DNA from: an uncultured Chitinophagales bacterium
GTDB lineage: Bacteria; Bacteroidota; Bacteroidia; Chitinophagales; Chitinophagaceae
Assembly: GCA_946886475.1 (NCBI GenBank)
Contig: CAMPIQ010000028.1
Location: forward strand, 1 to 29,726
DNA length: 29,726 nt
Direction of reading: 5' to 3'
The notes under the pieces were generated by a model. The model worked only from the letters and a program-made list of their open reading frames with translations, was not told the origin of the DNA and did no database searches. The translations under genes were made by a program, and so were the position numbers. This document shows positions 1 to 8,906 of this stretch, piece after piece (positions within the stretch are counted from its first letter, which is position 1; every line of letters starts with the position of its first letter).

Positions 1-741
1 CATTTCAAGTGCCATCTCCACCATTCCAACAGCGCCTTCAACGATCTTTGTTCTTGCCGCAACTATCGCCGTAGCCTGCTGCCTTTGTAGCATGGCTCCT
101 GCAATTTCCTGCGCATAGGCCAGGTGGCTGATCCTGGCTTCCATAATTATAATGCCTGCCGGGGCCAGGCGCTCTGTAAGTTCAGTTTCCAGTATCGCAC
201 TTACCTGGTCAGCACCATTTCTTAAAGTGATGTCTGCATGTTCATCTTCCAGGTTATCATATGGAAAACTATTGGCGAGATGGCGTACTGCTGCTTCACT
301 CTGGCGAAGAACATATTCCTTGTAATTCACTACATCGTAGGCGGCTTTAAAAGTATCACCCACCTGCCAAACGATCACGGCCGCGATCTCAATGGGATTT
401 CCCATCTTGTCATTCACTTTCAGTTTTGAACTTTCCATATTCTGCGCACGCAGGGAAATATTGTCCTTGGTATAGAAAGGATTTACAAAGAACCATCCGT
501 TGTTCTTGATGGTACCGGCATAGGTACCAAACAGGTTCAAAACCCTTGAATGGTTGGGCTGAACAATGACAAGTCCTGTCATTAAAAATATACTAAGGCC
601 GAGAAAAAACGCGGCGGCAACAATCAGCCATGCACTTACATCTTCTCCCAGTTGTGAAAAGAAATAACCGCATGCAGCCAGTGACACCATTACAAAAAGC
701 AACCCGATGATTCCCGATAAGGGTTTGACGATCTTTTCCAT
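1..741 (-). CDS. SPFH/band 7 domain membrane protein (3' end outside window)
   Basis: The minus strand is open for 247 codons from an ATG at 741 to the window edge, so the C-terminus is missing. Residues about 1-60 contain two hydrophobic segments, the second ending in a sequence like TGLVIVQPNHSRVLNLFGTY, the usual entry into an SPFH (stomatin/prohibitin/flotillin) domain. The domain continues with NPFYTKDNISLRAQN, IAAVIVWQVGDTFKAAYDV and the helical stretch ERLAPAGIIIMEARISHLAYAQEIAG. Family members form membrane-anchored oligomeric scaffolds; the role of this one is not known. ATG 741 is chosen because it directly precedes the membrane segments and follows the promoter/palindrome by 15 bp. 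No Shine-Dalgarno is seen, which is common in Bacteroidota. Confidence 0.9.
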   Translation of the reverse strand, partial: MEKIVKPLSGIIGLLFVMVSLAACGYFFSQLGEDVSAWLIVAAAFFLGLSIFLMTGLVIVQPNHSRVLNLFGTYAGTIKNNGWFFVNPFYTKDNISLRAQNMESSKLKVNDKMGNPIEIAAVIVWQVGDTFKAAYDVVNYKEYVLRQSEAAVRHLANSFPYDNLEDEHADITLRNGADQVSAILETELTERLAPAGIIIMEARISHLAYAQEIAGAMLQRQQATAIVAARTKIVEGAVGMVEMALEM

Positions 742-756
742 ATAAGTAAGTTTTAG

Positions 757-779
757 TTTGATATCATTATGATATCAAA
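757..779. promoter_or_regulatory. 23-bp perfect palindrome, probable operator of the SPFH gene
   Basis: Two 11-bp arms, TTTGATATCAT and its exact complement ATGATATCAAA, flank a single central T at 768. The palindrome begins in the -7 box and lies 15 bp upstream of the SPFH start codon. A bound dimeric protein would block RNA polymerase, so repression is the simplest reading (inference). The regulator is not in the window; a gene downstream of the SPFH gene, beyond position 1, is a natural candidate. Confidence 0.7.
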
Positions 780-807
780 TTTATATCAGGCGCGCCGGAA
801 TTCCAAA
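776..807 (-). promoter_or_regulatory. Predicted Bacteroidota-type promoter of the SPFH gene
   Basis: On the minus strand a TTTG (-33, positions 807-804) is followed after 20 bp by TAAATTTG (-7, positions 783-776). This fits the TTTG / TAnnTTTG consensus of the Bacteroidota primary sigma factor exactly. The last four bases of the -7 box are the first four bases of the 23-bp palindrome at 757-779, so transcription would start inside the palindrome. Confidence 0.7.
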
Positions 808-897
808 TGCAGGAACATTTATTTCCGTGAAAAAAATTGCATGGTAAATGGGAAAGAATGCATGGAATGGTTTGCCGGAAGAATGAATACAAACCAA

Positions 898-926
898 ACA
901 AAAAAAAGTCCCCGGGAAGGGACTTT
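898..926 (-). terminator. Rho-independent terminator of the MORN-like gene
   Basis: The 8-bp stem AAAGTCCC (905-912) pairs with GGGACTTT (919-926) around a 6-nt loop. On the minus strand the stem is followed directly by a run of T (the A-run at 898-907 on plus). It lies 37 bp beyond the stop codon of the gene at 963-1664. Confidence 0.85.
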
Positions 927-962
927 ATATCTTCAATATATTTTTTTGATCAGATTAGCTGC

Positions 963-1664
963 TTACCCACCGGTGGACCCGTCTCTCACTTTTATTTTCT
1001 TCTTCCCGGCATTCTTTTTTTCAAAATCCAGTACCGCTTGTGGTTTTGGTAATTTTTTATCTTCTTTTTTGGCTGTCTTTTTAGTTGGGTCAATAGGTGC
1101 CATATCATCTTCCAGTGCCGTTGCTTCCGCGTCCACTTCTTCTTTTGGCCGGTTCATCACCCATTGCTCTGTTGATTCAATGGTTCCGGAAAAGGTATCA
1201 TAAAAGGTCCAGGTACCATGCTTATAAGATTTCGGCTCCACCTTAATGATCACTTTTTCCACGATCTTGCTGGGATCATTGATATCTCTTACATCAACCG
1301 TGTCATATGGATGTTTGGGATCTATAGCCCTCCAGCTTTCCTCGCGCATGGGCTCACCGGCGTTGGTAAAATAAACGCACCTGCCGTTCTTCATCCCATA
1401 TCTGTAGTTTTCAATGGCAAGGCAATCGCCTTCCAGAGAAAAACGTTTCCACACACCTTCCTTAAGATCATTCTCATAATAACCTTCTTCCTCATAACCC
1501 CGTTCTCCTCTCAGGGCCTGCACCTTAACTATCCAGGGACCCTGCTTCATACCCTTAAGGTCAACACGGTTAATGGTGTCGCGCTGCTGAAACAATTCAT
1601 AGGATTTCCATTGGGCATTAGCCGTAAAGGAAAAGAACATACTTACAATGATCAGATATCGCAT
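963..1664 (-). CDS. Exported MORN-repeat-like protein
   Basis: A 233-residue protein with an N-terminal signal peptide (about residues 1-17, MRYLIIVSMFFSFTANA, cut before QW). Residues about 35-160 contain spaced G-W/Y motifs: GMKQGPWIVKV, EGYYENDLKEGVWKRFS, YRYGMKNGRCVYF and SYKHGTWTFYD. They resemble MORN/YwqK-type repeats (toxin-antitoxin 'antitoxin YwqK' annotation class). The C-terminus (about 180-233) is charged and Lys/Glu-rich, ending in a basic patch. The gene is monocistronic, divergent from the VPS10-like gene and followed by a clear terminator. The biochemical function is unknown; export to the periplasm is inferred from the signal peptide. Confidence 0.75.
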   Translation of the reverse strand: MRYLIIVSMFFSFTANAQWKSYELFQQRDTINRVDLKGMKQGPWIVKVQALRGERGYEEEGYYENDLKEGVWKRFSLEGDCLAIENYRYGMKNGRCVYFTNAGEPMREESWRAIDPKHPYDTVDVRDINDPSKIVEKVIIKVEPKSYKHGTWTFYDTFSGTIESTEQWVMNRPKEEVDAEATALEDDMAPIDPTKKTAKKEDKKLPKPQAVLDFEKKNAGKKKIKVRDGSTGG

Positions 1665-1713
1665 AGTTTAGTAAGTTTGATGAATATCATTTAAACGCCA
1701 AAACCTGCTGTTT

Positions 1714-4215
1714 ATGTTATCAAATTTAAACCAATACTTTTTTAGCCTCTGCTTTTTGCTCGTTAGTATTTTCACAAATGCCCAGGTTAAACCCACCACA
1801 GCGGCCGACCGCTTAAAAAGCATGGAAAAAAAGCAGGAATTATTCAAAAGATCAACGCTAAATAATATAAAATTCAGAAATATCGGACCTACCGTTATGA
1901 GTGGCAGGGTTTCAGATATTGAAGCCAATCCCAATGATCCTACAGAGTTTTACGTAGCCTATTCATCAGGTGGATTGTGGTACACGCATAATAACGGCTT
2001 ATCCTTTACACCCATTTTTGACAGCCTTGACGTTCTCACCATTGGAGATATAGCCGTGAACTGGAAAACCGGCACCATCTGGGTGGGAACCGGCGAGGTA
2101 AACAGCAGCCGTTCCTCCTATGCCGGCCTGGGCGTTTATAAAAGCAGGGATAAAGGCAAAACATGGCAATATGCAGGGCTGCCCGAATCACATCATATTG
2201 GTAAGATACAATTACATCCTGCCGATGATAACACAGCATGGGTGGCGGCACTGGGACATCTTTATTCTGCCAATAAAGAAAGGGGCGTATATAAAACTAC
2301 CGATGGCGGAAAAACCTGGAGACAAACTTTATATGTAGATGAGAATACAGGAGCTGTTGAAATGGACATCAACCCTCAGAATCCGGATGAATTGTATGCT
2401 GCCTTGTGGTACCGCACCAGACGTGCCTGGAACTTTGAAGAAAGTGGTCCCAACAGTGGCATTTATAAATCTACTGATGGCGGTGAAACCTGGACCATGA
2501 TCACAACAACAGGTTCAGGATTTCCAAATGGTTCTCATGTGGGAAGGATCGGGCTTGCTGTATATCCAAAAGATCCGCGGATCGTTTATGCTATTGTTGA
2601 CAACCAGGAAAACATTCCTGATACATCAAAAGCCGATACCGCCTCCTACCGGCTTGATGATCTTAAAAACCTGAGCATTGAACAATTTGCGCAACTGAAT
2701 CAGAGCAGGCTGGATACTTTTCTGAAAAGGAACCGGCTTTCCAACAGGTATACTGCGCAACAGATAAAGGAATTAGTAGCTTCCAATAAGATCAAACCCA
2801 CTTCACTCTACGATTACCTTTATGTGAATACAGGATTTGAAGGAACACCCATTGGCGCTGAAGTATACAGGAGTGATAATGGTGGGCAAAGCTGGACAAA
2901 AACCAATAAAAAAGAAATTCCCATCTTCTTTACCTATGGTTATTATTTCGCCAAGATATATGTATCGCCATACAACCCCGATAAGGTGTATGCGCTGGGT
3001 TTTTCATCGCAGCTGTCAACCGATGGTGGTAAAACCTGGAACAACATGGATAAGGCCAATGTACATGCCGACCATCATGCGCTATGGATCAATCCAAACA
3101 AAGATTCCCACCTCATTAATGGTAATGACGGCGGTGTGAACATAACCTATGATAATGGTGAAAACTGGTTCAAGGCAAATACACCTGCAGTGGGACAATT
3201 TTATTCCGTAACAGTTGACCAGGCCAAACCATATAATGTATATGGCGGCTTACAGGATAACGGTGTATGGTACCTGCCATCTGTAACAGGCCGGAACTCC
3301 TTTGCCAACTCGGGCCTGGGACTTGCGGATGGATTTGAAAGAAATATCGGAGGCGGAGATGGCATGCAGGTACAGGTGGATCCAAGAGATAACCTCACCA
3401 CTTTTTATGGTTCCCAGTTTGGAAACTATGCAAGAACCAACAGGCTTACAAAACAGGGAACAAGAAGAATTACACCAAGGCATGCCATGGGTGAAAAACC
3501 ATTGCGCTGGAACTGGCAGTCACCTATCTTACTAAGCCCGCACAACCCCGAAATACTGTATATGGGCAGTCATAAATTTCACCGCTCTTTCAATCAGGGT
3601 GATACCATGATGGCTTTGAGTGATGATCTTACCAATGGTGGTAGAGAAGGTGATGTACCCTATGGTACACTCACCACTATTTCAGAATCTCCTGTACGTT
3701 TTGGTTTGATCTATACCGGAAGTGACGATGGCAATATCCATGTATCAAAAGATGCGGGCTACTCATGGACACTGGTGAGTGCACCGGTTAAAAAAGGGTT
3801 TAGTTTGCCCCAGGGTTTGTGGGTGAGCCGGGTAACAGCCTCCAAACATAAAGAACCAAGAGTATATGCTTCGTTGAATGGATACCGTTATGATGATTTC
3901 ATGCCCTACCTCTACGTTAGCGAAGATCATGGAAGCACCTGGAAGCCCATTGGAAAGGACCTGCCTGCAGAACCCATTAATGTAGTAAAAGAAGATCCCA
4001 GAAATGAGAATATTATTTATGTGGGAACGGATGGAGGTTTGTATGTAAGCTTCGACAGAGGACAAAACTTTATGATGTGGCATGCAGGCCTGCCAAGGTC
4101 AGTACCGGTGCATGATATTGCTTTCCAGGAAAGAGAAAATGAAATTGTGATCGGAACGCATGGAAGGAGCATTTACATTGCAAAGCTTGATGAAGTGCAG
4201 AAGAAGAGCCAATAG
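1714..4215 (+). CDS. Secreted VPS10/sortilin-like BNR beta-propeller protein
   Basis: An 833-residue protein with a signal peptide (about residues 1-23, ending TNAQ). The rest is built from Asp-box (S-x-D-x-G-x-T-W) repeats. I count nine: SRDKGKTW, TTDGGKTW, STDGGETW, SDNGGQSW, STDGGKTW, TYDNGENW, SKDAGYSW, SEDHGSTW and SFDRGQNF. This is the pattern of the WD40/YVTN/BNR-like, sortilin N-terminal (VPS10) propeller proteins common in Bacteroidota, sometimes labelled glycosyl hydrolase without proof. Early motifs FRNIGPTVMSGRVSDI and GLWYTHNNG are typical. A 60-70-residue insertion around DDLKNLSIEQFAQLNQ (about 310-365) interrupts the propeller. The C-terminus (IGTHGRSIYIAKLDE) closes a blade and no T9SS sorting domain is seen, so periplasmic or surface location remains open. 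The start at 1714 directly precedes the signal peptide. Confidence 0.88.
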   Translation: MLSNLNQYFFSLCFLLVSIFTNAQVKPTTAADRLKSMEKKQELFKRSTLNNIKFRNIGPTVMSGRVSDIEANPNDPTEFYVAYSSGGLWYTHNNGLSFTPIFDSLDVLTIGDIAVNWKTGTIWVGTGEVNSSRSSYAGLGVYKSRDKGKTWQYAGLPESHHIGKIQLHPADDNTAWVAALGHLYSANKERGVYKTTDGGKTWRQTLYVDENTGAVEMDINPQNPDELYAALWYRTRRAWNFEESGPNSGIYKSTDGGETWTMITTTGSGFPNGSHVGRIGLAVYPKDPRIVYAIVDNQENIPDTSKADTASYRLDDLKNLSIEQFAQLNQSRLDTFLKRNRLSNRYTAQQIKELVASNKIKPTSLYDYLYVNTGFEGTPIGAEVYRSDNGGQSWTKTNKKEIPIFFTYGYYFAKIYVSPYNPDKVYALGFSSQLSTDGGKTWNNMDKANVHADHHALWINPNKDSHLINGNDGGVNITYDNGENWFKANTPAVGQFYSVTVDQAKPYNVYGGLQDNGVWYLPSVTGRNSFANSGLGLADGFERNIGGGDGMQVQVDPRDNLTTFYGSQFGNYARTNRLTKQGTRRITPRHAMGEKPLRWNWQSPILLSPHNPEILYMGSHKFHRSFNQGDTMMALSDDLTNGGREGDVPYGTLTTISESPVRFGLIYTGSDDGNIHVSKDAGYSWTLVSAPVKKGFSLPQGLWVSRVTASKHKEPRVYASLNGYRYDDFMPYLYVSEDHGSTWKPIGKDLPAEPINVVKEDPRNENIIYVGTDGGLYVSFDRGQNFMMWHAGLPRSVPVHDIAFQERENEIVIGTHGRSIYIAKLDEVQKKSQ

Positions 4216-4238
4216 CCAACAGCTATTGGCCAATGGCC
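4208..4238. repeat. Heptad repeat element (GCCNNNN units) overlapping a stop codon
   Basis: The sequence reads as consecutive 7-mers GCCAATA, GCCAACA, GCTATTG, GCCAATG and GCC. The 9-bp arms GCCAATAGC (4208-4216) and GCTATTGGC (4222-4230) are perfect complements around CAACA. The element contains the TAG stop (4213-4215) of the VPS10-like gene. No T-run follows, so it is not a standard terminator. Confidence 0.6.
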
Positions 4239-4266
4239 TGCAAATAATTTCCTGTGCATCGAAGCA

Positions 4267-5553
4267 TTAAAATATCCTGAACCTTTCCATGCATGCCCTT
4301 TCGAGGGCTTCCCTGTCATCCGGATGCGAAATATTGATCAAAGCTTTCGCTCTTTGTCTGAGGTTTTTCCCAAACAGATAAGCAATTCCATATTCGGTGA
4401 TCACGTAGTGTACATGAGCCCTGGTGGTAACAACACCTGCACCGGGCTTCAGAAAAGGTACGATCCTGGCCACACCTTTTGCGGTTCTTGATGGCAATGC
4501 TATAATTGGTTTACCACCTTCACTTAATGCAGCGCCACGCATGAAATCCATCTGTCCCCCTACGCCTGAAAACTGATAGGTACCAATGGAATCGGAACAA
4601 ACCTGGCCCGTTATATCTATTTCAATTGCGCTGTTGATGGCTACCATTTTATTGTTTCGCCTGATGACGTGCGGATCATTCACATAATCAATATCAAGAA
4701 ACTGGAAAGCAGGATTATCATGTACATAATCATACAGCTTTCGGGTGCCAAGTGCAAAGCCTGTTACGGTTTTATTGGGGTGGATGTTTTTGTATTTATT
4801 GTTGATCACATCTTTTTCAAACAGGTCAACAATTCCATCACTGCACATTTCCGTATGCACACCAAGATCCTTGTGATTGTGAAGACAGCGCAGTACGGCA
4901 TCCGGTATGGAGCCAATACCCATTTGAAGGGTGCTCCTGTCCTCGATAAGGGAAGCCACATATTCACCGATCCTCATTTCTTCCGCGCCCACCTTGTCGC
5001 CAAATCTTGCTTCATATAAAGGCTCATTACATTCAACCATTGCATAAAACCGGCTGCTGTGTATCAGTCCATCACCATGCGTTCTTGGTACATTGGAATT
5101 GATCTGCGCTATTACATATTTAGCCGTATTCACGGCAGAACGTGCCACATCCACGGAAACACCAAGCGAACAATAGCCATGATCATCAGGTGGTGAAACC
5201 TGAACGATGGCAACATCGATCGGAAGAATATTCTGTTTGAATAATTCCGGTATCTCACTTAGAAATACCGGTACATAATCAGCCAGTCCTTCATTCACAT
5301 CCTTACGGATGGAAGCGGAAACAAAAAGAGAATTGATCTTAAAGTTTTCGGAATATTCGGGCTTGTCAACATGTATGTCACCATAAACTGAAATGAAAAC
5401 AAGTTCCACATCTTTTAACCGATAAGCCTGTTTTTCCAGGGCCCTTAACATACAGGTAGGCGTTTGTGCACTGCCCTGGATGAATACACGGTTACCCGAC
5501 TGAATAATATTCAATGCCTCATCAGGCGTTTTAAACTCTATTGGAATTTTCAT
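4267..5553 (-). CDS. Acetyl-CoA hydrolase/transferase family protein
   Basis: A 428-residue cytoplasmic enzyme of the class I CoA-transferase fold (acetyl-CoA hydrolase, 4-hydroxybutyrate or succinyl-CoA:acetate CoA-transferase family). Visible motifs are QMGIGSIPDAV (about 210-220), HTEMCSDG with the expected catalytic glutamate E235 that forms the glutamyl-CoA thioester, GVGGQMDFMRGA (about 331-342, CoA/oxyanion region) and ALPSRTAKGVARIVP. Length is normal for the family. An in-frame ATG exists at 5580, but the conserved start MKIPIEFKTPDEAL begins at 5553. The substrate cannot be read from sequence; succinate or butyrate-type acceptors are known for relatives. It is convergent with the VPS10-like gene and divergent from the FUSC gene. 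Confidence 0.88.
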   Translation of the reverse strand: MKIPIEFKTPDEALNIIQSGNRVFIQGSAQTPTCMLRALEKQAYRLKDVELVFISVYGDIHVDKPEYSENFKINSLFVSASIRKDVNEGLADYVPVFLSEIPELFKQNILPIDVAIVQVSPPDDHGYCSLGVSVDVARSAVNTAKYVIAQINSNVPRTHGDGLIHSSRFYAMVECNEPLYEARFGDKVGAEEMRIGEYVASLIEDRSTLQMGIGSIPDAVLRCLHNHKDLGVHTEMCSDGIVDLFEKDVINNKYKNIHPNKTVTGFALGTRKLYDYVHDNPAFQFLDIDYVNDPHVIRRNNKMVAINSAIEIDITGQVCSDSIGTYQFSGVGGQMDFMRGAALSEGGKPIIALPSRTAKGVARIVPFLKPGAGVVTTRAHVHYVITEYGIAYLFGKNLRQRAKALINISHPDDREALERACMERFRIF

Positions 5554-5598
5554 ATGTGATGCAAATAGACGAATAAACAAAAGTATACCAACTGATTT

Positions 5599-5620
5599 TT
5601 ATTAGCCGGTAAGCTAATAA
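5599..5620. promoter_or_regulatory. Inverted repeat in a divergent intergenic region
   Basis: TTATTAGC (5599-5606) and GCTAATAA (5613-5620) are perfect 8-bp inverted arms around a 6-bp centre. They lie in the 111-bp gap between the divergent CoA-transferase-family and FUSC genes. It could be an operator serving one or both; no regulator gene is adjacent. Confidence 0.35.
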
Positions 5621-5664
5621 TGATCAATTTTGCGGGTATAGTTTTAGTATTATTGAAGGAAGGA

Positions 5665-7803
5665 ATGGAAATGCAGCAACAGGCAAAGGAAATCAAATAT
5701 TTTTTGTACAGCCAGGCTTTTGCCGATGGTATAAAAACTACGATTGGTATTTTAATGCCGGCACTTCTCGCGCTTTACTTTGATGCCATTGACCTGGGCA
5801 TGACAATGTCCCTGGGTGCGATGGCCGTTAGTTTAACAGATGCGCCCGGTCCCCTGATCCATAAGCGTAATGGAATGTTCATTTGTCTTGTTTTCATTTT
5901 CATCGTTGCACTGATCACACCTGTGGCGCGGTTAAATGTATGGGCGCTGGGACTGGAGATCTTCATTGCCAGCTTTTTCTTTTCCATGTTTTCCGTTTAT
6001 GGCAACAGGGCTACGGCAGTTGGAAGTGCTTCCATGCTGGTAATGATACTTACCATGGACCATCCTGTTTTACAAAACCAGTTACTGGTTCATGGTTCAC
6101 TGATCCTTGCAGGTGGCACCTGGTATTTATTGATAAGCATCATATTTTATCACCTGCAACCCTATCGTATGGCGCAGCGGATACTGGGCGAAAGCATCAG
6201 GGAACTGGCGGGTTATTTAAGGATCAAATCAGCATTTTATAATGCAGATACCGATCTTGATGAGAATTACAAAAAACTGGTGGCCCAGCAGATAGTAGTA
6301 AGCAATAAGCAGGATGCCGTAAGGGAGATCTTATTTAAAACAAGACAGATCGTTAGCGAATCAACAGCAACCGGGCGCAAGCTGGTCTGGACCTTTGTTG
6401 AAACAATTGACCTGTTTGAAGATGTTACCGCCACCTTGTACGACTATTCATCCTTACGAAACAGATTCAGTCACACTGATATACTGAAGGAGTTTTCAGA
6501 CTTCATAAGCCAGATGTCATCTGAACTGGATCAGATAGGAATGGCCATTCAAAACAACCATATCTATACAAGACCAAATTTTGAACCCCATCTTATTTAT
6601 CTGAAAAGCAGGATAGATGAATATTCCAGGACCAGTGAAAAAAACATACTGGTATTAAAAAAGATCCTGGTAAACATGAGAAGACTGGTTCAGCGATTTG
6701 ATGAGCTGACCAGGTATTTTGATAAAACACAGAAACACAAAAAGAAGAAGGATAACCTCGACCATTCTCATTTTGTTGGTCACCAGCCGCTCGATCCAAA
6801 GCTCCTCCTGAATAATATCTCATTGAAATCCTCGGTCTTCAAGCATGCCATGCGGGTAGCAATTGCTTCAGTAGCCGGATATATCATTGTAAAAACACTT
6901 TCCTATGGCAACTATAGTTACTGGATCCTGATGACCGTGGCATTTATATTGAAGCCCGCATTCAGCCTTACAAAGCAAAGAAATATTGAAAGGATCATAG
7001 GCACCTTGGCAGGTGGGTTGGCTGGCGTGCTCATTTTAATATTCATTCCTGACAAGAATGTACAATTTGTCCTGCTGGTTTTATTTATGCTGATCACTTA
7101 TTCTTTTATGCGCATCAATTACCTGGTAATGGTGATTGCTGTCACTCCTTTTGTGCTCATTTTGTTCAATATGCTTGGTGTAAGCTTTTCTGAGGTTGCA
7201 ACTGAAAGAGTGCTTGATACTGTAATTGGATGTGCGGTAGCCTTTGCTGCCAGCTATTTGTTATTCCCTGCCTGGGAATCTGAGCAGATCAATTATCATT
7301 TACAGAACATGCTTAAAGCCAATGCAGCGTATCTTAAAAAGATCAGTGAATCATTACATGGCGAACCGGTCAGGCTGCTGGATTATAAGCTGGTGCGTAA
7401 AGAAGTGTATGTAAGTTCGGCTAACCTTTCGTCCGCCTTTCAGCGGATGTTATCCGAACCTAAAAGAACACAAAAGAACAGTAAGCTCATTCACCAGTTT
7501 GTAGTATTGAATCATATACTTTTTTCAAATATCGCCACTTTGTCAACTGCCCTGATCAGTAAAGAACCCAGGGTGCACCCGCAGCCACTGATCGTTTCCG
7601 TAAACAGATCAATTGCCCTGATGGAAGAGAATATACAGCTATCAGGAATCCATTCAGTTCAAAAAGATCAGGTAAAACAAAAAGCTGAAGCGCAACCTGA
7701 ATTTATCAGTCAGGATGATAACCTGTTTAAAGACCAGCTGGAGTTTATTAACAAACTGACCATAGACATTGGTAAAACAGTAAAGCAGATTATTTCCGGA
7801 TAA
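5665..7803 (+). CDS. FUSC/YccS-family inner-membrane protein
   Basis: A 712-residue polytopic membrane protein with the two-half layout of the FUSC (fusaric acid resistance/YccS) family. The first cluster of TM segments spans about residues 15-175 (GIKTTIGILMPALLALYF, MSLGAMAVSLTDAPGP). A long soluble helical region (about 180-400) has a Lys-rich stretch TQKHKKKKDN. A second TM cluster (about 410-560) contains AGYIIVKTLSYGNYSYWILMT followed by KQRNIERIIGTLAGGLAGV, the family signature. A cytosolic tail follows. ATG 5665 is chosen over 5620 because AAGGAAGG lies just upstream and the conserved sequence starts there. Family members are putative aromatic-acid efflux components; the substrate is unknown. 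The 3' end overlaps aroQ by 14 bp, convergently. Confidence 0.87.
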   Translation: MEMQQQAKEIKYFLYSQAFADGIKTTIGILMPALLALYFDAIDLGMTMSLGAMAVSLTDAPGPLIHKRNGMFICLVFIFIVALITPVARLNVWALGLEIFIASFFFSMFSVYGNRATAVGSASMLVMILTMDHPVLQNQLLVHGSLILAGGTWYLLISIIFYHLQPYRMAQRILGESIRELAGYLRIKSAFYNADTDLDENYKKLVAQQIVVSNKQDAVREILFKTRQIVSESTATGRKLVWTFVETIDLFEDVTATLYDYSSLRNRFSHTDILKEFSDFISQMSSELDQIGMAIQNNHIYTRPNFEPHLIYLKSRIDEYSRTSEKNILVLKKILVNMRRLVQRFDELTRYFDKTQKHKKKKDNLDHSHFVGHQPLDPKLLLNNISLKSSVFKHAMRVAIASVAGYIIVKTLSYGNYSYWILMTVAFILKPAFSLTKQRNIERIIGTLAGGLAGVLILIFIPDKNVQFVLLVLFMLITYSFMRINYLVMVIAVTPFVLILFNMLGVSFSEVATERVLDTVIGCAVAFAASYLLFPAWESEQINYHLQNMLKANAAYLKKISESLHGEPVRLLDYKLVRKEVYVSSANLSSAFQRMLSEPKRTQKNSKLIHQFVVLNHILFSNIATLSTALISKEPRVHPQPLIVSVNRSIALMEENIQLSGIHSVQKDQVKQKAEAQPEFISQDDNLFKDQLEFINKLTIDIGKTVKQIISG

Positions 7804-8209
7804 ACCATTCAATGGCCAGCTCATATCCCAGCAAACCGAGGCCGAAAATACTCCCCACCGCTTTACCCGAAACATGAGACAGTTTCCGGAAATCCTCACG
7901 GGCATGCACATTTGAAATATGAACTTCTATTACCGGTGTTTTAATGGCGGCAATGGCATCGCCAATAGCCACAGAAGTGTGCGTGTATCCACCCGGATTG
8001 ATGATGATGCCGTCATGATCAAATCCAACCTTTTGCAATTCAGTAATGAGCGCTCCTTCAATATTACTTTGAAAATAATGAAATGAAACCTGGTTGAATT
8101 TAGCTTTCAGCCTGTCAAGGTATTCCTCAAAGGGCATGTTGCCATAGATATCAGTTTCCCTTTTACCCAGCAGGTTAAGATTAGGACCATTGATGATTGC
8201 GATCTTCAT
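7790..8209 (-). CDS. aroQ: 3-dehydroquinate dehydratase, type II
   Basis: A 139-residue protein, normal length for the small dodecameric type II enzyme that dehydrates 3-dehydroquinate to 3-dehydroshikimate in the shikimate pathway. N-terminal IINGPNLNLLGKRE carries R17, and DIYG carries the catalytic Y22. NPGGYTHTSVAI (71-82) binds substrate, and EVHISNVHAREDFR contains the catalytic base H97 and the following conserved H102 and R104. All key residues are present. The ATG at 8209 begins the conserved strand. Its 3' end overlaps the convergent FUSC gene by 14 bp. No other aromatic-pathway gene is nearby. Confidence 0.96.
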   Translation of the reverse strand: MKIAIINGPNLNLLGKRETDIYGNMPFEEYLDRLKAKFNQVSFHYFQSNIEGALITELQKVGFDHDGIIINPGGYTHTSVAIGDAIAAIKTPVIEVHISNVHAREDFRKLSHVSGKAVGSIFGLGLLGYELAIEWFIRK

Positions 8210-8324
8210 TTTCTTTGATTACAGGAATTAAAATACAGTTATTGCATGAATTATCTGAATTCCATTTTTGAATTTAAATAAAACCCTATTGATCCGGTCA
8301 AAAATATGATTTGATGTAATGGTT

Positions 8325-8867
8325 TCAGGAGCCCCGGTTCACCCATCCAAATATTTCAAGGCTGATGTATTTTCCATCCTTTATTTCACAATCTATCATG
8401 GTACCTTCTTTTTTGAAACCCGTTTTTGAAAGGATCCTTGCACTACTGTTATTTCCGGTTTCAACAAATGCCTCCATCCTGTGCAACTGTTTTTCTTCTT
8501 TCCAGTAACGGATCACTTCCTGCAATGCTTCTGTAGCGTATCCCCGGTTCCAGTATTGAGGAAGTATCCAGAAACCAACTTCTGCTTTTTTATGAAGGGG
8601 TTTGTAAAAATATACGGTGATCACACCAATGCTTTTACCGGAAGAGATCTCTACCATCTTCCATGGAATACCTGATCCATCCTTTAGCATTTGTTGATAC
8701 CATTCCATCTGGGCCGCTGTTGATTCATATGAATGGTACCGGACCCCATAAAACCGGATCACGTCAGGATGACTCAGCCCTTCAAATATGAATGCCTGAT
8801 CCTGGGGCATTACCTGTTGGAGGTACAGGCGTGAAGTGGTTAGACTGGGTGAGGAACTGGTTGACAA
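8325..8867 (-). CDS. GNAT-family N-acetyltransferase (RimJ/RimL-like)
   Basis: A 180-residue GNAT protein. The N-terminal motif LTTSRLYLQQVMPQDQAFIFEGL is typical of the RimJ/RimL branch (Acetyltransf_3). GFWILPQYWNRGYATEALQEVI contains the acetyl-CoA-binding R/Q-x-x-G-x-A loop (RGYA). VETGNNSSARILSKTGFKKEGTM is the conserved C-terminal N-x-x-S-x-x-x-x-x-K-x-G-F motif. The acceptor (protein N-terminus, antibiotic or small molecule) cannot be told. A few residues before SRLYL are variable, so the exact start is uncertain. It is transcribed in the same direction as carA upstream and aroQ downstream, with gaps of 121 and 115 bp. Confidence 0.85.
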   Translation of the reverse strand: MSTSSSPSLTTSRLYLQQVMPQDQAFIFEGLSHPDVIRFYGVRYHSYESTAAQMEWYQQMLKDGSGIPWKMVEISSGKSIGVITVYFYKPLHKKAEVGFWILPQYWNRGYATEALQEVIRYWKEEKQLHRMEAFVETGNNSSARILSKTGFKKEGTMIDCEIKDGKYISLEIFGWVNRGS

Positions 8868-8906
8868 GTTGAATTTAATTTATTGACGCTTCCTTCATCA
8901 GCACAA

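Noticed and set aside
769..1203. 144-codon plus-strand frame
   Set aside because: It starts inside the SPFH operator, crosses a terminator and is antisense to the MORN-like gene; low-complexity Ser/Phe content.
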